Origin: Photobacterium phosphoreum
GTDB taxonomy: Bacteria; Pseudomonadota; Gammaproteobacteria; Enterobacterales; Vibrionaceae
Assembly (NCBI RefSeq): GCF_002954725.1
Contig: NZ_MSCQ01000001.1
Coordinates: 2,565,925 to 2,629,924 of the forward strand
Length of the DNA: 64,000 nucleotides
Direction: 5' to 3'
The translations under genes were made by a program, and so were the position numbers. The notes beneath the pieces were generated by a model, which ran no database searches, was not told the origin of the DNA, and was given only the letters and a program-made list of their open reading frames with translations. Shown here piece by piece: positions 1-9,387 of this stretch (position 1 is its first letter; the number at the start of each line of letters is the position of its first letter).

Positions 1-204
1 ATATTTTTTAGTTTATTTGCGCTATTAGAAGTGAAGTCACTGTTTGGATGGTTATTTATTCTAAGTCTGCCACTACTGATTAATCATGGCCGTCAGGTAT
101 ACCGTTCTACTGATGGCGCAGCCCTGAGACCGATGATGGCAACCATGGTTAAGTGTGCATTAATCACCAATCTTTTATTTGCGGTTGGGATGATGCTAGC
201 ATAA
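1..204 (+). CDS. menA: 1,4-dihydroxy-2-naphthoate octaprenyltransferase MenA, C-terminal 67 residues
   Basis: Partial gene running in from the left edge, open from base 1 to a TAA at 202-204. MenA is an inner-membrane UbiA-family prenyltransferase that attaches the polyprenyl tail to 1,4-dihydroxy-2-naphthoate in menaquinone synthesis. The visible part has two hydrophobic segments (about residues 12-26 and 52-67) around a polar loop. The stretch ALRPMMATMVKCALITNLLF closely resembles the end of E. coli MenA as I remember it. In E. coli menA also lies near zapB and glpFKX, which supports the call. The catalytic aspartate motifs are outside the window. Confidence 0.85.
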   Translation: MFFSLFALLEVKSLFGWLFILSLPLLINHGRQVYRSTDGAALRPMMATMVKCALITNLLFAVGMMLA

Positions 205-211
205 ATAAAAC

Positions 212-256
212 ATCGGCTCGGTATCGCATCCTTTCAGGACATGATACCGAGCCGAT
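212..256 (-). terminator. Intrinsic terminator for zapB, between convergent menA and zapB
   Basis: A perfect 14-bp inverted repeat (212-225 with 243-256) encloses a 17-nt loop. Read on the minus strand the stem is followed by a T-rich tail (GTTTTATTT), as expected for the end of the zapB transcript. It may also stop menA transcripts, but there is no T tract on that side. Confidence 0.8.
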
Positions 257-280
257 AATCGTATTCAATTAAAGATGCGA

Positions 281-523
281 TTATTCTACGCTATCCATTT
301 TACCTAGTAGCGTACGTACGCGATCTTGCCATACATTATGCTCGCCACGTAGTGCTTCGTTATCTTGAACAAGACTCTCACGACCAGAGCGTAGTTCTTG
401 TGCTTCCATAGCTAGGCTATCATTTTTTTCTTTTAGTTCATCAATTTCCATTTGTAGCAAAGAAATTGAATCCACAGCCATTTGAACTTTGGCTTCCAAT
501 TTTTCCAACATTTCTAGAGACAT
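281..523 (-). CDS. zapB: Cell division protein ZapB
   Basis: Small coiled-coil protein that joins the FtsZ ring through ZapA and links it to MatP at the chromosome terminus. The 80-residue product is almost entirely heptad-rich, with LEKLEAKVQ and [13 protein letters not shown] matching E. coli ZapB (81 residues) closely. The start at 523 (MSLEMLEKL) is preceded by AGGTG at good spacing and fits the family. An in-frame ATG at 547, with its own AAGGT, would add eight residues. It is monocistronic, between the menA terminator and the glpF leader. Confidence 0.92.
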   Translation of the reverse strand: MSLEMLEKLEAKVQMAVDSISLLQMEIDELKEKNDSLAMEAQELRSGRESLVQDNEALRGEHNVWQDRVRTLLGKMDSVE

Positions 524-547
524 ATTGTTCACCTGATCTATGCCCAT

Positions 548-1109
548 ATATTTACCTTAACAATTGAAGGTAATCTCTACGGGCAGGGTTATATATATTT
601 AACAGCTATTCTAGCGAGGCAATGGCTCGCTGACATCTACATTTCCATTGCATTGGTGCAAATGAATAAAAATCATACAAGTATGATGTAATTTTTGCAA
701 AGTAAGCCACTTTAGCCCTTTTAAACAGCCAAATTCAACAATCTTAACTCTACTTTACACCACGTTAATGCCCTCGATACCTCACTTCACACCTAGCCAT
801 CAATAATGTGATATCTGCGAACTTTCTCAAATTCTATACCACATTACCATGATAATTTAACGCCACGATTTTATATTCCATAACCGTCATTAATGACGAC
901 GGAACTAGCGCCTTGTTAAAGTCACAATCAATGATCTCACCCTTCCAATACAACAATAAAAACCCATCAAGCGCTCACTTTAGAAAACAATTAATGCTCG
1001 AACGCACATTTTTGCGCCATTATTATTTTAAAAAAAAAGTAATTATTGTAAATTACCGAGCATAAAAATAACCAAATACCCTACATTACCCATCAAAAGG
1101 ACTGACAAT
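548..1109. other. Long intergenic region: zapB promoter side and glpF leader
   Basis: No coding potential was recognised here. The stretch is AT-rich, especially 1021-1075. It must hold the zapB promoter (minus) and the glpFK promoter (plus). A good left half of a CRP site (AATGTGAT, 805-812) has no convincing right half. Possible GlpR half-sites near 993-1064 are listed separately. I could not assign a convincing -35/-10 pair. Confidence 0.5.
993..1064. promoter_or_regulatory. Possible GlpR operator half-sites upstream of glpF
   Basis: AATGCTCG (993-1000), CGCACATT (1003-1010) and CGAGCATA (1057-1064) resemble half-sites of the GlpR consensus (ATGTTCG with CGAACAT). The first two are closer together than in the 20-bp consensus and are imperfect. 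In E. coli glpFKX is repressed by GlpR and released by glycerol 3-phosphate. This is a resemblance only. Confidence 0.25.
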
Positions 1110-1961
1110 ATGACAAGTTCCAAACCTAATGCACTCATCGGAGAATGTTTAGCGGAATTTATTGGTACTGGGCTACTGATATTTTTTGGTGTTGGCTGTG
1201 TCGCGGCAATGAAACTAACTGGCGCCGATTTTGGTCAATGGGAAATAAGTATCATGTGGGGGCTTGGCGTTGCCATTGCGATTTATGTGACTGCTGGGGT
1301 TTCTGGCGCCCATTTAAATCCAGCAGTGACCATTGCGTTAGCCAGTTTCCATGGTTTTAATAAACGTAAAGTTTTACCGTATATTATGGCGCAGGTATTA
1401 GGTGCTTTTGCCGCGGCAGCATTAATTTATGGCTTATACAGCAACTTATTTACAGATTATGAGACCAGCCATAACATTATTCGAGGCACAGTAGCCAGCC
1501 TTGATACTGCCTCCATTTTTTCAACGTTCCCGCATCCATCATTAAGTTTTAGCGGTGCATTCGCGGTTGAATTTACCATTACCGCAGTCTTAATGTTCGC
1601 TATCTTAGCCATTGGCGACGATAAAAATGGTGCTCCTCGTGGCGCAATGGGTCCATTACTGATTGGTTTATTGATTGCCGTAATTGGCGGATCACTTGGG
1701 CCACTAACAGGCTTTGCTATGAATCCTGCGCGTGATTTTGGTCCAAAACTACTGACCTTCTTTGCGGGTTGGGACAGCGTTGCACTAACAGGTGCTAAAG
1801 ATATTCCTTACTTTATCGTTCCTATCCTAGCCCCAATTTGCGGCGCTCTATTTGGTGGCTGGGCATACCCTAAATTGATGGGAATTTATCTACCAGGTAA
1901 TAAATGTACTCTGCCTAATAAATGTGAAACCAATACTGATACACCAAAGGTTGAAGCGTAA
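1110..1961 (+). CDS. glpF: Glycerol uptake facilitator GlpF (aquaglyceroporin)
   Basis: Inner-membrane MIP-family channel for passive entry of glycerol, which GlpK then traps by phosphorylation. The 283-residue protein has the two NPA boxes at 70-72 and 205-207, the second followed by Arg208. Trp50 and Phe202 align with the E. coli selectivity-filter residues Trp48 and Phe200. Six membrane segments and two half-helices are apparent, and length matches E. coli (281). The start has AAAGGA about 9 bases upstream. It is followed by glpK on the same strand, with a hairpin between them. Confidence 0.97.
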   Translation: MTSSKPNALIGECLAEFIGTGLLIFFGVGCVAAMKLTGADFGQWEISIMWGLGVAIAIYVTAGVSGAHLNPAVTIALASFHGFNKRKVLPYIMAQVLGAFAAAALIYGLYSNLFTDYETSHNIIRGTVASLDTASIFSTFPHPSLSFSGAFAVEFTITAVLMFAILAIGDDKNGAPRGAMGPLLIGLLIAVIGGSLGPLTGFAMNPARDFGPKLLTFFAGWDSVALTGAKDIPYFIVPILAPICGALFGGWAYPKLMGIYLPGNKCTLPNKCETNTDTPKVEA

Positions 1962-1977
1962 TATTTTATCTAATAAC

Positions 1978-2016
1978 AAAGCCTGAATATCATTAATTAC
2001 ATAATTATCAGGCTTT
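1978..2016 (+). terminator. Hairpin between glpF and glpK, weak terminator or processing site
   Basis: AAAGCCTGA (1978-1986) pairs with TCAGGCTTT (2008-2016) around an AT-rich loop. The tail is C-rich rather than a T tract, so read-through into glpK is expected. It may lower glpK expression relative to glpF or stabilise the glpF mRNA. Confidence 0.45.
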
Positions 2017-2055
2017 CCCCTACTCTAATATAAGAAAGACAACGAGGAACGCATC

Positions 2056-3594
2056 ATGACTACTGAACGGAAATATATTGTGGCACTCGATCAAGGAACT
2101 ACCAGCTCTCGAGCAGTGGTGCTCGATCACAATGCTAATATCGTTTGTTCGTCACAACGTGAATTTACGCAAATCTACCCTAAAGCGGGCTGGGTTGAGC
2201 ATGATCCTCTGGAAATTTACGCCACCCAAAGTTCGACCATGGTTGAAGCCTTAGCCAAAGCGGGTATTCGCAGTGATCAAGTGGCCGCGATTGGTATTAC
2301 CAACCAACGTGAAACCACCATTGTTTGGAATAAAAAAACTGGCAAACCGGTTTATAACGCTATCGTATGGCAATGTCGTCGCACCGCTGACATGTGTGAA
2401 GAATTAAAGCAACAAGGTTTAACCGATTATATCCGTGAAGCCACAGGGTTAGTGGTTGATCCGTACTTCTCAGGCACCAAAGTTAAATGGATCCTTGATA
2501 ACGTTGAAGGCGCACGTGAGCAAGCTGAAGCGGGTGAATTATTATTTGGCACTGTAGACACTTGGCTAATTTGGAAAATGACCCAAGGTCGAGTATTTGT
2601 TACTGACTACACCAATGCTTCCCGCACCATGTTATTTAATATCAACACCTTGCAATGGGATGAAAAACTACTTACAGCACTGAATATTCCCCTGTCAATG
2701 ATGCCAGAAGTAAGATCTACATCTGAAGTCTATGGCCAAACCAACATCGGTGGTAAAGGCGGTACCCGTATTCCTATCGCGGGTATTCCTATCGCGGGTA
2801 TTGCAGGAGACCAGCAAGCGGCTCTCTTTGGTCAAATGTGTGTCTCGGCAGGACAAGCTAAAAACACCTATGGTACTGGTTGCTTCTTACTAATGAACAC
2901 CGGTAAAGAAAAAGTCACCTCCCATAATGGCCTGTTAACCACCCTTGCTTGTGGCCCGAAAGGCGATGTTGCTTACGCCCTTGAAGGTGCGGTATTTATG
3001 GGGGGCGCTTCGATTCAATGGCTGCGTGATGAAGTAAAACTGCTCAGTGATGCTAACGACTCCGAATACTTTGCAGAAAAAGTCGGCAGTGCTAACGGGG
3101 TGTATGTAGTTCCTGCCTTTACTGGTTTAGGCGCACCTTATTGGGACCCGTATGCCCGCGGCGCGATTGTCGGTTTAACTCGTGGGGTTAATTCAAATCA
3201 TATTATTCGCGCCACCCTTGAAAGTGTCGCTTACCAAACCCGCGATGTGCTTGATGCAATGCAAGCTGATTCAGGGATTAAGCTCGATATATTACGTGTC
3301 GATGGTGGCGCAGTTGCCAATAACTTCTTAATGCAATTCCAATCTGATATTTTAGCGACGGAAGTTCACCGCCCAGTCGTTACTGAAGTTACGGCACTGG
3401 GTGCGGCTTACCTTGCTGGTCTGGCGATTGGTTTTTGGGACAGCATTGATGAACTTAAACATAAATCGCAATTAGATCGTAGTTTCACCCCTTGTAGCGA
3501 CGACAAAAAACGTAACCGTCGTTACCGCGGCTGGCAACGTGCGGTTGAGTGCGCTAAAGGTTGGGCATTTAATGAAGAAGATGACGACGAGTAA
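2056..3594 (+). CDS. glpK: Glycerol kinase GlpK with an in-frame 15-bp duplication
   Basis: ATP-dependent FGGY-family kinase making sn-glycerol 3-phosphate from glycerol. The N-terminal phosphate loop (LDQGTTSSR) and the ATP-binding region ([14 protein letters not shown]) are intact, and similarity to E. coli GlpK runs from end to end. Length is 512 against 502 in E. coli. Part of the excess is a five-residue insertion: IPIAG occurs twice in a row (residues 239-248, bases 2770-2799). It follows directly after GGTR, which corresponds to the Gly234-Arg236 loop binding fructose 1,6-bisphosphate in the E. coli enzyme. Activity is likely kept, but allosteric inhibition may be altered. The start has GAGGA upstream. 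Confidence 0.97.
   Translation: MTTERKYIVALDQGTTSSRAVVLDHNANIVCSSQREFTQIYPKAGWVEHDPLEIYATQSSTMVEALAKAGIRSDQVAAIGITNQRETTIVWNKKTGKPVYNAIVWQCRRTADMCEELKQQGLTDYIREATGLVVDPYFSGTKVKWILDNVEGAREQAEAGELLFGTVDTWLIWKMTQGRVFVTDYTNASRTMLFNINTLQWDEKLLTALNIPLSMMPEVRSTSEVYGQTNIGGKGGTRIPIAGIPIAGIAGDQQAALFGQMCVSAGQAKNTYGTGCFLLMNTGKEKVTSHNGLLTTLACGPKGDVAYALEGAVFMGGASIQWLRDEVKLLSDANDSEYFAEKVGSANGVYVVPAFTGLGAPYWDPYARGAIVGLTRGVNSNHIIRATLESVAYQTRDVLDAMQADSGIKLDILRVDGGAVANNFLMQFQSDILATEVHRPVVTEVTALGAAYLAGLAIGFWDSIDELKHKSQLDRSFTPCSDDKKRNRRYRGWQRAVECAKGWAFNEEDDDE
2770..2799 (+). repeat. Exact 15-bp tandem duplication inside glpK
   Basis: The unit ATTCCTATCGCGGGT is present twice without a mismatch (2770-2784 and 2785-2799) and encodes IPIAG twice. 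The single-copy form, as in E. coli (IPISGIAGDQQ), is taken to be ancestral. Perfect identity suggests a recent, possibly reversible, slippage event. Confidence 0.95.
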
Positions 3595-3613
3595 TCGTAT
3601 TTAATAACGCTTC

Positions 3614-3645
3614 AGGCCTGCTCAAAATAGCAGGCCTTTTTTATT
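3614..3645 (+). terminator. Intrinsic terminator after glpK
   Basis: AGGCCTGCT (3614-3622) pairs perfectly with AGCAGGCCT (3629-3637), with a 6-nt loop, followed by a T tract. It closes the glpFK unit, so glpX downstream is probably transcribed from its own promoter. Confidence 0.9.
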
Positions 3646-3801
3646 AGCTCGCCACGATATAATGCTGATTGTGTTGCGTTAGATCATCAACCCATGGCGT
3701 TGACAATCTAATTTCCCACCGTGTTCACAAGCCAATTATGCTAGAATTTACGCTGAATTTTTACACCCTTGCACCCACCCATTTCTATATTTGGAGTTAT
3801 C

Positions 3802-4809
3802 ATGAAAGGCGATTTAGCAATAGCATTTGCTCGTGTTACCGAAGGCGCAGCCCTTGCAGGTCACAAATGGTTAGGCCGTGGCGATAAAATTGCGGCTGAC
3901 AATGCGGCGGTAGAAGTGATGCGTACCCTGCTTAACCACACCAATATTAATGGCGAGATTGTTATTGGTGAAGGTGAAATCGACGAAGCACCGATGCTTT
4001 ATATTGGTGAGCACGTTGGTTGTGGTGGTTGTGCGGTTGATATTGCTGTCGATCCAATTGAAGGCACACGCATGACCGCGATGGGACAAAATAATGCCCT
4101 TGCGGTACTGGCTGCAGGCGAAAAAGGTAGCTTGCTAAAAGCCCCTGATATGTACATGGAAAAATTGGTGGTAGGCCCGCAAGCAAAAGGCGTTATCGAT
4201 CTTGATAAACCATTAGCAGATAACTTTGCGGCTATTGCTAACGCGCTTAACAAGCCAGTAAGTGAGCTTGTCGTTACTATTCTCGCGAAGCCTCGTCATG
4301 ATCAATTAATCACTGAAATGCATGCCATGGGTGTACGCGTATTTGCTTTCCCTGATGGTGATGTTGCTGCTTCTATTCTTACTTGCATGCCTGAAAGTGA
4401 TGTTGATGTGATGTATTGCATTGGTGGCGCACCTGAAGGGGTTGTTTCTGCTGCCGCTATTCGCGCATTAGGTGGCGACATGCAAGGCCGCTTATTACCT
4501 CGTCATCATGTAAAAGGTGATACTGAAGAAAATCGCCGTTTAGGTGAGATGGAAATCCGTCGTTGTGCAGAAATGGGCATTGAACCAAACAAATTATTGC
4601 GCCTTGAAGACATGGCGCGCAGTAATGATGTCATCTTTGCAGGTACAGGTATCACCAAGGGTGATCTCGTTGAAGGTATTCAGCGTCAAGGTAATATGGC
4701 GACCACTGAAACGCTATTGATCAGCGGTAAATGCGGCACCATGCGTCGTATAACCTCAAGCTACGACTTAACCCGTCAGAATGATGCTGTTAAGCAACAC
4801 ACGCTATAA
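3802..4809 (+). CDS. glpX: Fructose-1,6-bisphosphatase class II GlpX
   Basis: Mn-dependent phosphatase turning fructose 1,6-bisphosphate into fructose 6-phosphate in gluconeogenesis. The 335-residue product keeps the metal-site residues Asp33 and Glu57 (GEGEIDEAP), and Asp84 and Glu87 in DPIEGT. The last two are shifted by one from E. coli because the loop before them is one residue shorter. That loop (VGCGGCAVD) has two cysteines not recalled from relatives. The start at 3802 has GGAG 5 bases upstream and fits the family N-terminus. An upstream in-frame ATG at 3769 lacks support. A strong terminator before the gene suggests independent transcription from glpFK. Confidence 0.95.
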   Translation: MKGDLAIAFARVTEGAALAGHKWLGRGDKIAADNAAVEVMRTLLNHTNINGEIVIGEGEIDEAPMLYIGEHVGCGGCAVDIAVDPIEGTRMTAMGQNNALAVLAAGEKGSLLKAPDMYMEKLVVGPQAKGVIDLDKPLADNFAAIANALNKPVSELVVTILAKPRHDQLITEMHAMGVRVFAFPDGDVAASILTCMPESDVDVMYCIGGAPEGVVSAAAIRALGGDMQGRLLPRHHVKGDTEENRRLGEMEIRRCAEMGIEPNKLLRLEDMARSNDVIFAGTGITKGDLVEGIQRQGNMATTETLLISGKCGTMRRITSSYDLTRQNDAVKQHTL

Positions 4810-4827
4810 CCCCTCTGCGTTATCAAT

Positions 4828-4855
4828 AAAAAAATGCACTTCGGTGCATTTTTTA
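4828..4855 (+). terminator. Intrinsic terminator after glpX
   Basis: A-rich arm ending GCAC, a TTCG tetraloop, then GTGC and a T tract. Arms 4829-4839 and 4844-4854 are perfectly complementary, so it could work in both directions. Confidence 0.9.
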
Positions 4856-5016
4856 TGCCTACTGCCAACGGTTGTTATTGCCACAATCTTAACCGCCATT
4901 ATTTCATTCTTATACCTAAGAAGTCCTACTTTTAACTCACTATTATATTGTAAAGATATTGCTTTATTTAATAAGCTGATCCCATAATATAATAAGAGCA
5001 GCAATGATAACTGATT

Positions 5017-5634
5017 ATGAAAACTATCGAAAAAATTCTCTATCACATCAAATGTGATGGCCCTGTTACCGCCAAAGTATTAGCCGACAAATTCCAATTA
5101 ACCACTATGGGGATCCGTCAGCATTTACAGGCGATGGAAGAGCAAGGGCTCGTCGATTCTTATGACGTAAAAGTAAAAGTCGGTCGTCCAACACGCCATT
5201 GGCAACTGACATCACAAGGCCACCGTCGTTTTAGTGATCACCATGGTGAACTTGCAGTACAAACCCTAGAGGCGGTGAGTGATTTATTTGGTCAGCAAGG
5301 ACTACAAGCGATCATCGCTCAACGTGAACAACAAACCTTAACTCACTATCAAGTTGCCATTGCTGATTGCCATGATTTAAAAAGCAAACTCGTCACACTG
5401 ACCGAGTTACGCCAGCATGATGGTTATATGGCCGAACTTATTTGCGATGATAATGGCTTTTTATTAGTTGAAAATCATTGCCCTATCTGTCTTGCTGCCA
5501 GTCATTGCCCATCACTTTGTCACTCTGAGCTGGCTATTTTTCAACAATTATTAGGCGAGAGCACACGCATCCAACGTCAAGAACACATTATTACAGGTCA
5601 AAGACGCTGTGCTTATCGAATAACATCCAAATAA
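5017..5634 (+). CDS. Winged-helix transcriptional regulator, SufR-like with cysteine cluster
   Basis: 205-residue predicted DNA-binding protein. An ArsR/DeoR-type winged helix spans residues 1-65 (helix near TTMGIRQHLQAMEEQGLV, wing near VGRPTRHW). The C-terminal half has cysteines at 143, 155, 158, 164, 168 and 198, the last in RRCAYRI. This pattern resembles the SufR-like family, where such cysteines hold an Fe-S cluster. It lies 13 bases before fpr on the same strand, so the pair is probably an operon, and Fe-S or redox sensing that controls fpr is plausible. The ligand and targets are inferred. Confidence 0.75.
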   Translation: MKTIEKILYHIKCDGPVTAKVLADKFQLTTMGIRQHLQAMEEQGLVDSYDVKVKVGRPTRHWQLTSQGHRRFSDHHGELAVQTLEAVSDLFGQQGLQAIIAQREQQTLTHYQVAIADCHDLKSKLVTLTELRQHDGYMAELICDDNGFLLVENHCPICLAASHCPSLCHSELAIFQQLLGESTRIQRQEHIITGQRRCAYRITSK

Positions 5635-5647
5635 CAAGGAGGCCACT

Positions 5648-6391
5648 ATGGCTGATTGGATCCCTGCACAAGTTATTGCGAACCGTCACTGGAACCAAGA
5701 TTTATTCAGTTTATCGCTACGAGCGAACATTGAACCGTTTAAAGCGGGACAATTTACTAAACTCGGAATTATGATCGGTGATAACTTGATCCAACGAGCC
5801 TACTCGTTTGTTAATTCGCCCCAACACACTGATATCGAGATCTATGCGACTCGCGTTGCTGACGGCTTACTGTCACCACGCCTACATGCCTTACAAGAAG
5901 GTGATACTGTTCAAATATCAGCGCGAGCGAGCGGATTTTTCACCCTCGATGAAGTCGCTACCAGTCAACACTTGTGGCTGTTTGCGACAGGCACTGCCAT
6001 TGGACCGTATCTGTCGATCTTAGGTCAAAAAGAGGTGTGGCATAAATACCGCAAAATTATTCTTATTCATGCGGTGCGCTATGCGGCAGATCTAAGCTAT
6101 CAAGCTGAAATCAGTGCCCTTAAGCAACAATATGGCGATCAGCTTATCGTACAGCCATTTGTGAGTCGCGAACCAGCACCACTATGTTTAACCGGGCGCA
6201 TTCCACTGGCGATTGCAGATGGTTTATTAGAACGTCATGTCGGCTTATCTTTAAGTGCTGAACATAGCCAAGTGATGCTGTGTGGTAATCCACAAATGGT
6301 ACGGGATACCAAAGCGGTACTTGAGGTAAAAGGCCTAGCTAAAAATCTGCGCCGTAAACCCGGTCAAATTACCATGGAGCATTACTGGTAA
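5648..6391 (+). CDS. fpr: Ferredoxin/flavodoxin--NADP+ reductase Fpr
   Basis: FAD enzyme moving electrons between NADPH and flavodoxin or ferredoxin in the cytoplasm. The 247-residue protein has the FAD-binding RAYSFVNSP motif (residues 50-58), the GTAIGPYLSIL pyridine-nucleotide segment (117-127), the MLCGNPQMV element and the C-terminal EHYW ending typical of the E. coli Fpr subfamily (248 residues). A strong AAGGAGG lies about 6 bases upstream of the ATG. It follows the SufR-like regulator with 13 bases between them. Confidence 0.93.
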   Translation: MADWIPAQVIANRHWNQDLFSLSLRANIEPFKAGQFTKLGIMIGDNLIQRAYSFVNSPQHTDIEIYATRVADGLLSPRLHALQEGDTVQISARASGFFTLDEVATSQHLWLFATGTAIGPYLSILGQKEVWHKYRKIILIHAVRYAADLSYQAEISALKQQYGDQLIVQPFVSREPAPLCLTGRIPLAIADGLLERHVGLSLSAEHSQVMLCGNPQMVRDTKAVLEVKGLAKNLRRKPGQITMEHYW

Positions 6392-6433
6392 TTGAATCTT
6401 GAATAATAATAATCAGCATTGACCGTTAACATT

Positions 6434-6459
6434 ATTGAGCCTGAGCAAGCGGGCTCAAT
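6434..6459 (+). terminator. Hairpin downstream of fpr
   Basis: ATTGAGCC (6434-6441) pairs with GGCTCAAT (6452-6459). There is no T tract, so it is a weak or Rho-assisted end of the regulator-fpr transcript at best. Confidence 0.4.
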
Positions 6460-6531
6460 CGCAACCATAATATCAACCCCACCACCGCTATCGACTATCA
6501 TTATAGTAGGAATTAAACCAAGGAATAGCGG

Positions 6532-6828
6532 ATGCAATCACTGCCTGATTTTGACCAACTGGTGCAACTCGCCGCCACCCATCCCCAACAATTCGCCTTG
6601 CTACGCCAGCAATTAATTCAACAAACCATTGCTCAAGCCAGCCCAAGTATGCAACTGCGATTACAAGCTCAACAAAGTCATATTGATCGACTTATTAGCC
6701 ACGCTAAAAACCCACTTCACGCCAATATTCTGTTACAACAAGAATTACAACGTCAATTACAACGTTTCAACCAAGCACTCCAATCACAATCTCCACCACG
6801 ACAGGCAAAAATACTGCCCTTAAAATGA
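6532..6828 (+). CDS. DUF3135 family protein
   Basis: 98-residue, Gln-rich, mostly helical protein with no signal peptide or membrane segment. The opening LPDFDQLVQLAATHPQQF and the LLRQQLIQQTI stretch fit the DUF3135 family, found mainly in Vibrionaceae and relatives. Its function is not known. The start at 6532 has AAGGA about 9 bases upstream. It stands alone between the fpr hairpin and the tpiA leader. Confidence 0.7.
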   Translation: MQSLPDFDQLVQLAATHPQQFALLRQQLIQQTIAQASPSMQLRLQAQQSHIDRLISHAKNPLHANILLQQELQRQLQRFNQALQSQSPPRQAKILPLK

Positions 6829-7050
6829 CAAATTTTTGGTTTACCCTCAGCAGCATATTCCGCCCAAACGTTACAAAAAAGCGACAAAAAACTGCATATA
6901 TTGAAATATTTTTCTATTTGTAGTTCACTTTTTATCTCGAAAAGGGTACAACCAAACACATTAATGATTTTGAACAGTAAAAATTCAGTTCCGACTGGTA
7001 TATTTTTACGTAGTTAAATTAATTACGTCATTTAAATTTGGAGAAAAACT

Positions 7051-7821
7051 ATGCGCCATCCTGTAGTTATGGGTAACTGGAAATTAAACGGCAGCAAAGA
7101 AATGGTTGTTGCTCTACTGAACGGTCTTAACGCTGAACTTGAAGGCGTTACAGGCGTAGACGTTGCAGTTGCTCCACCAGCACTTTTCATTGATCTTACT
7201 GAGCGTACGCTTACTGACGCTGGCAGCGCGATCATTCTAGGTGCTCAAAACTCTGACCTACACAACAGCGGTGCATTCACTGGCGACATGTCTCCAGCTA
7301 TGCTTAAAGAATTTGGTGCTACTCACATCATCATTGGTCACTCTGAGCGTCGTGAATACCACCACGAATCAGACGAGTTTGTTGCTGAGAAATTCGCTTT
7401 CCTAAAAGAAAATGGCCTAACGCCAGTTCTTTGTATCGGTGAATCTGATGCGCAAAACGAAGCTGGCGAAACAGTAGCAGTTTGTGCTCGTCAACTTGAC
7501 GCAGTTATCAACACTCAAGGCGTTGAAGCACTAAACGGTGCTATCATTGCTTATGAACCAATCTGGGCTATCGGTACTGGTAAAGCGGCTACAGCTGAAG
7601 ATGCACAACGCATTCACGCTCAAATCCGTGCTCACATTGCTGAGAAATCTGAAGAAGTTGCTAAGAACGTTGTTATTCAATACGGCGGTTCTGTTAAGCC
7701 TGAAAACGCTGCAGCTTACTTCGCACAACCAGACATCGATGGTGCTCTAGTTGGCGGCGCAGCACTTGACGCGAAAAGCTTTGCAGCTATCGCTAAAGCA
7801 GCAGCTGAAGCAAAAAAATAA
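7051..7821 (+). CDS. tpiA: Triosephosphate isomerase TpiA
   Basis: TIM-barrel enzyme interconverting dihydroxyacetone phosphate and glyceraldehyde 3-phosphate. Catalytic residues are Lys11 (GNWKLNG), His97 (IIGHSERR) and Glu169 ([11 protein letters not shown]). The phosphate-binding QYGGSVKP motif is present. Length 256 matches the family (E. coli 255). Codon use is visibly biased towards a narrow preferred set, as expected of a highly expressed glycolytic gene. A GGAG lies about 8 bases upstream. It is convergent with pfkA. Confidence 0.98.
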   Translation: MRHPVVMGNWKLNGSKEMVVALLNGLNAELEGVTGVDVAVAPPALFIDLTERTLTDAGSAIILGAQNSDLHNSGAFTGDMSPAMLKEFGATHIIIGHSERREYHHESDEFVAEKFAFLKENGLTPVLCIGESDAQNEAGETVAVCARQLDAVINTQGVEALNGAIIAYEPIWAIGTGKAATAEDAQRIHAQIRAHIAEKSEEVAKNVVIQYGGSVKPENAAAYFAQPDIDGALVGGAALDAKSFAAIAKAAAEAKK

Positions 7822-7845
7822 TCACTCTTAAAGATTGATGAAATC

Positions 7846-7872
7846 AAGGTCACTTTCGAGTGGCCTTTTTAT
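7846..7872 (+). terminator. Intrinsic terminator after tpiA
   Basis: AAGGTCACT (7846-7854), a TTCG loop, then AGTGGCCTT with one G-U pair and a T tract. Confidence 0.85.
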
Positions 7873-7919
7873 TACCACAAATATCAGCCGCTCTTAAAAC
7901 AGCCCCATAAAAACAGTAT

Positions 7920-7948
7920 AAAAAAAAGGCCGATATAATTATCGACCT
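7920..7948 (-). terminator. Intrinsic terminator after pfkA
   Basis: On the minus strand GGTCGATA and TATCGGCC pair around a 4-nt loop (one G-U pair), followed by a run of seven T residues. Confidence 0.85.
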
Positions 7949-7977
7949 CATTATTTCAGTATCTTAATAACGTAATT

Positions 7978-8940
7978 TTAGAACAGCTTCTCAGCCAGTT
8001 CATATAAATCGTTACGTACTGGACGACGCATATTTTCAATCGCATCGATAATGTCATGGTGCACCAGTTTTTCACACTGAATACCCACACAACGACCGCC
8101 TTCACCTTGCTGTAGAAGATCAACTGCATAAGCACCCATACGAGATGCTAATACACGGTCAAACGCTGTTGGCTGACCACCACGTTGAATATGACCCAAT
8201 ACAGTCGCACGTGTTTCACGGCCTGTTTCAACTTCAATGAACTTAGCCAATGCGTTAACATCTGTCATTAATTCAGTGATAGCGATAATTGCGTGCTTTT
8301 TACCTTTGGCGATACCTTCATTGATATGAGTAATTAATTTCTCTTTATCAAGGCCAGTCTCTGGTGTGATGATGTACTCACAACCGCCTGCAATTGCTGA
8401 CATTAGAGTTAAATCACCACAGTGACGACCCATAACTTCAACAATAGAAATACGCTGATGAGAAGATGACGTATCACGTAAACGGTCAATCGCATCAATT
8501 ACAGTGTTCATTGCTGTCATGTAACCGATAGTGTAATCAGTACCTGCAACATCGTTATCAATTGTGCCTGGAATACCAATACAAGGGTAACCCATTTCAG
8601 TAAGCTTCTTCGCACCCATGTATGAGCCGTCACCACCGATAACAACCAATGCATCAATGCCGTGTAGCTTTAGGTTTTCAATCGCTTTTTCACGTACTTC
8701 CACTTCGCGGAACTCAGGAAAACGTGCTGAACCTAAAAACGTACCGCCTTTGTTAATTACATCGGAGACACTTTGACGATCAAGCTTTTTAATACAGTTA
8801 TTATATAGGCCTTGGTAGCCATCAAAAATACCGTAAACTTCTAGATCTTCTGTCAACGCTGCACGAACTACGCCGCGAACCGCTGCATTCATACCAGGTG
8901 CGTCACCACCACTGGTCAAAACACCAATCTTCTTAATCAT
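7978..8940 (-). CDS. pfkA: ATP-dependent 6-phosphofructokinase PfkA
   Basis: Committing step of glycolysis, fructose 6-phosphate plus ATP to fructose 1,6-bisphosphate. The 320-residue protein equals E. coli PfkA in length. It has the ATP-binding [13 protein letters not shown] motif (residues 11-23), GGDGSYMGA, and PGTIDNDV with the catalytic aspartate near residue 128. The start has AGAGGG about 5 bases upstream. In E. coli fieF lies between cpxP and pfkA. Here that interval is empty. A TGAAAC Cra-like half-site lies upstream near 9045, too weak to claim. Confidence 0.98.
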   Translation of the reverse strand: MIKKIGVLTSGGDAPGMNAAVRGVVRAALTEDLEVYGIFDGYQGLYNNCIKKLDRQSVSDVINKGGTFLGSARFPEFREVEVREKAIENLKLHGIDALVVIGGDGSYMGAKKLTEMGYPCIGIPGTIDNDVAGTDYTIGYMTAMNTVIDAIDRLRDTSSSHQRISIVEVMGRHCGDLTLMSAIAGGCEYIITPETGLDKEKLITHINEGIAKGKKHAIIAITELMTDVNALAKFIEVETGRETRATVLGHIQRGGQPTAFDRVLASRMGAYAVDLLQQGEGGRCVGIQCEKLVHHDIIDAIENMRRPVRNDLYELAEKLF

Positions 8941-9387
8941 GGTTACCCTCTGACTTTGGGAATTGAAAAATCAAATCCAACACGATATACCAAGGTTCCC
9001 CCACTCGGTATCACAGTTGATAATCATCATCCTGTGTTCGTGAAAACTGAAACTTTCCTACTTATGTAGAAGTATTACAATTTTAATGAAATAGTTTGTT
9101 GATTCATATCACGCTAGCTCGTCACTTCCCTGTCGGCCAAAACTTATCATCTGCTTATTATGATTATTTTTATAATCTTTCGAATAAATCTATAATAACT
9201 AATAATAGGTGACACCATTAATGATAGAGGAAATGATGGCGATAGTTAATATCACGCAGTATAGCTGTTTTATGATAAAAATTAATAACAAAACCTACCA
9301 TAAAAATACAATCATCGCCTTGTTCTGATTCAATTTCAAAGCAAAGATTCTAAAAAAAATGCCAAAAGAAGACACTTAATATCAAAA
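8941..9387. other. Intergenic region between pfkA and the cpxP terminator
   Basis: AT-rich and without a supportable gene. A 35-codon reading frame at 9221-9328 has an AGGTGA upstream but no recognisable features. The pfkA promoter must lie at the left end, on the minus strand. No regulator site could be assigned with confidence. The fieF gene found here in E. coli is missing. Confidence 0.5.

Noticed and set aside
805..820. CRP site upstream of glpF
   Set aside because: Only the left half (TGTGA) is good, and the right half does not match.
4804..5046. 80-codon minus-strand frame over the glpX terminator
   Set aside because: It runs through the terminator hairpin and into the regulator gene on the other strand, with no homology seen.
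6829..7050. Promoter of tpiA
   Set aside because: TATATT and TTGAAC elements are present but their spacing (23 bp) is wrong, so no promoter was called.
9221..9328. 35-codon reading frame between pfkA and cpxP
   Set aside because: It has an AGGTGA upstream but no recognisable feature, and codon content does not separate it from AT-rich intergenic DNA.
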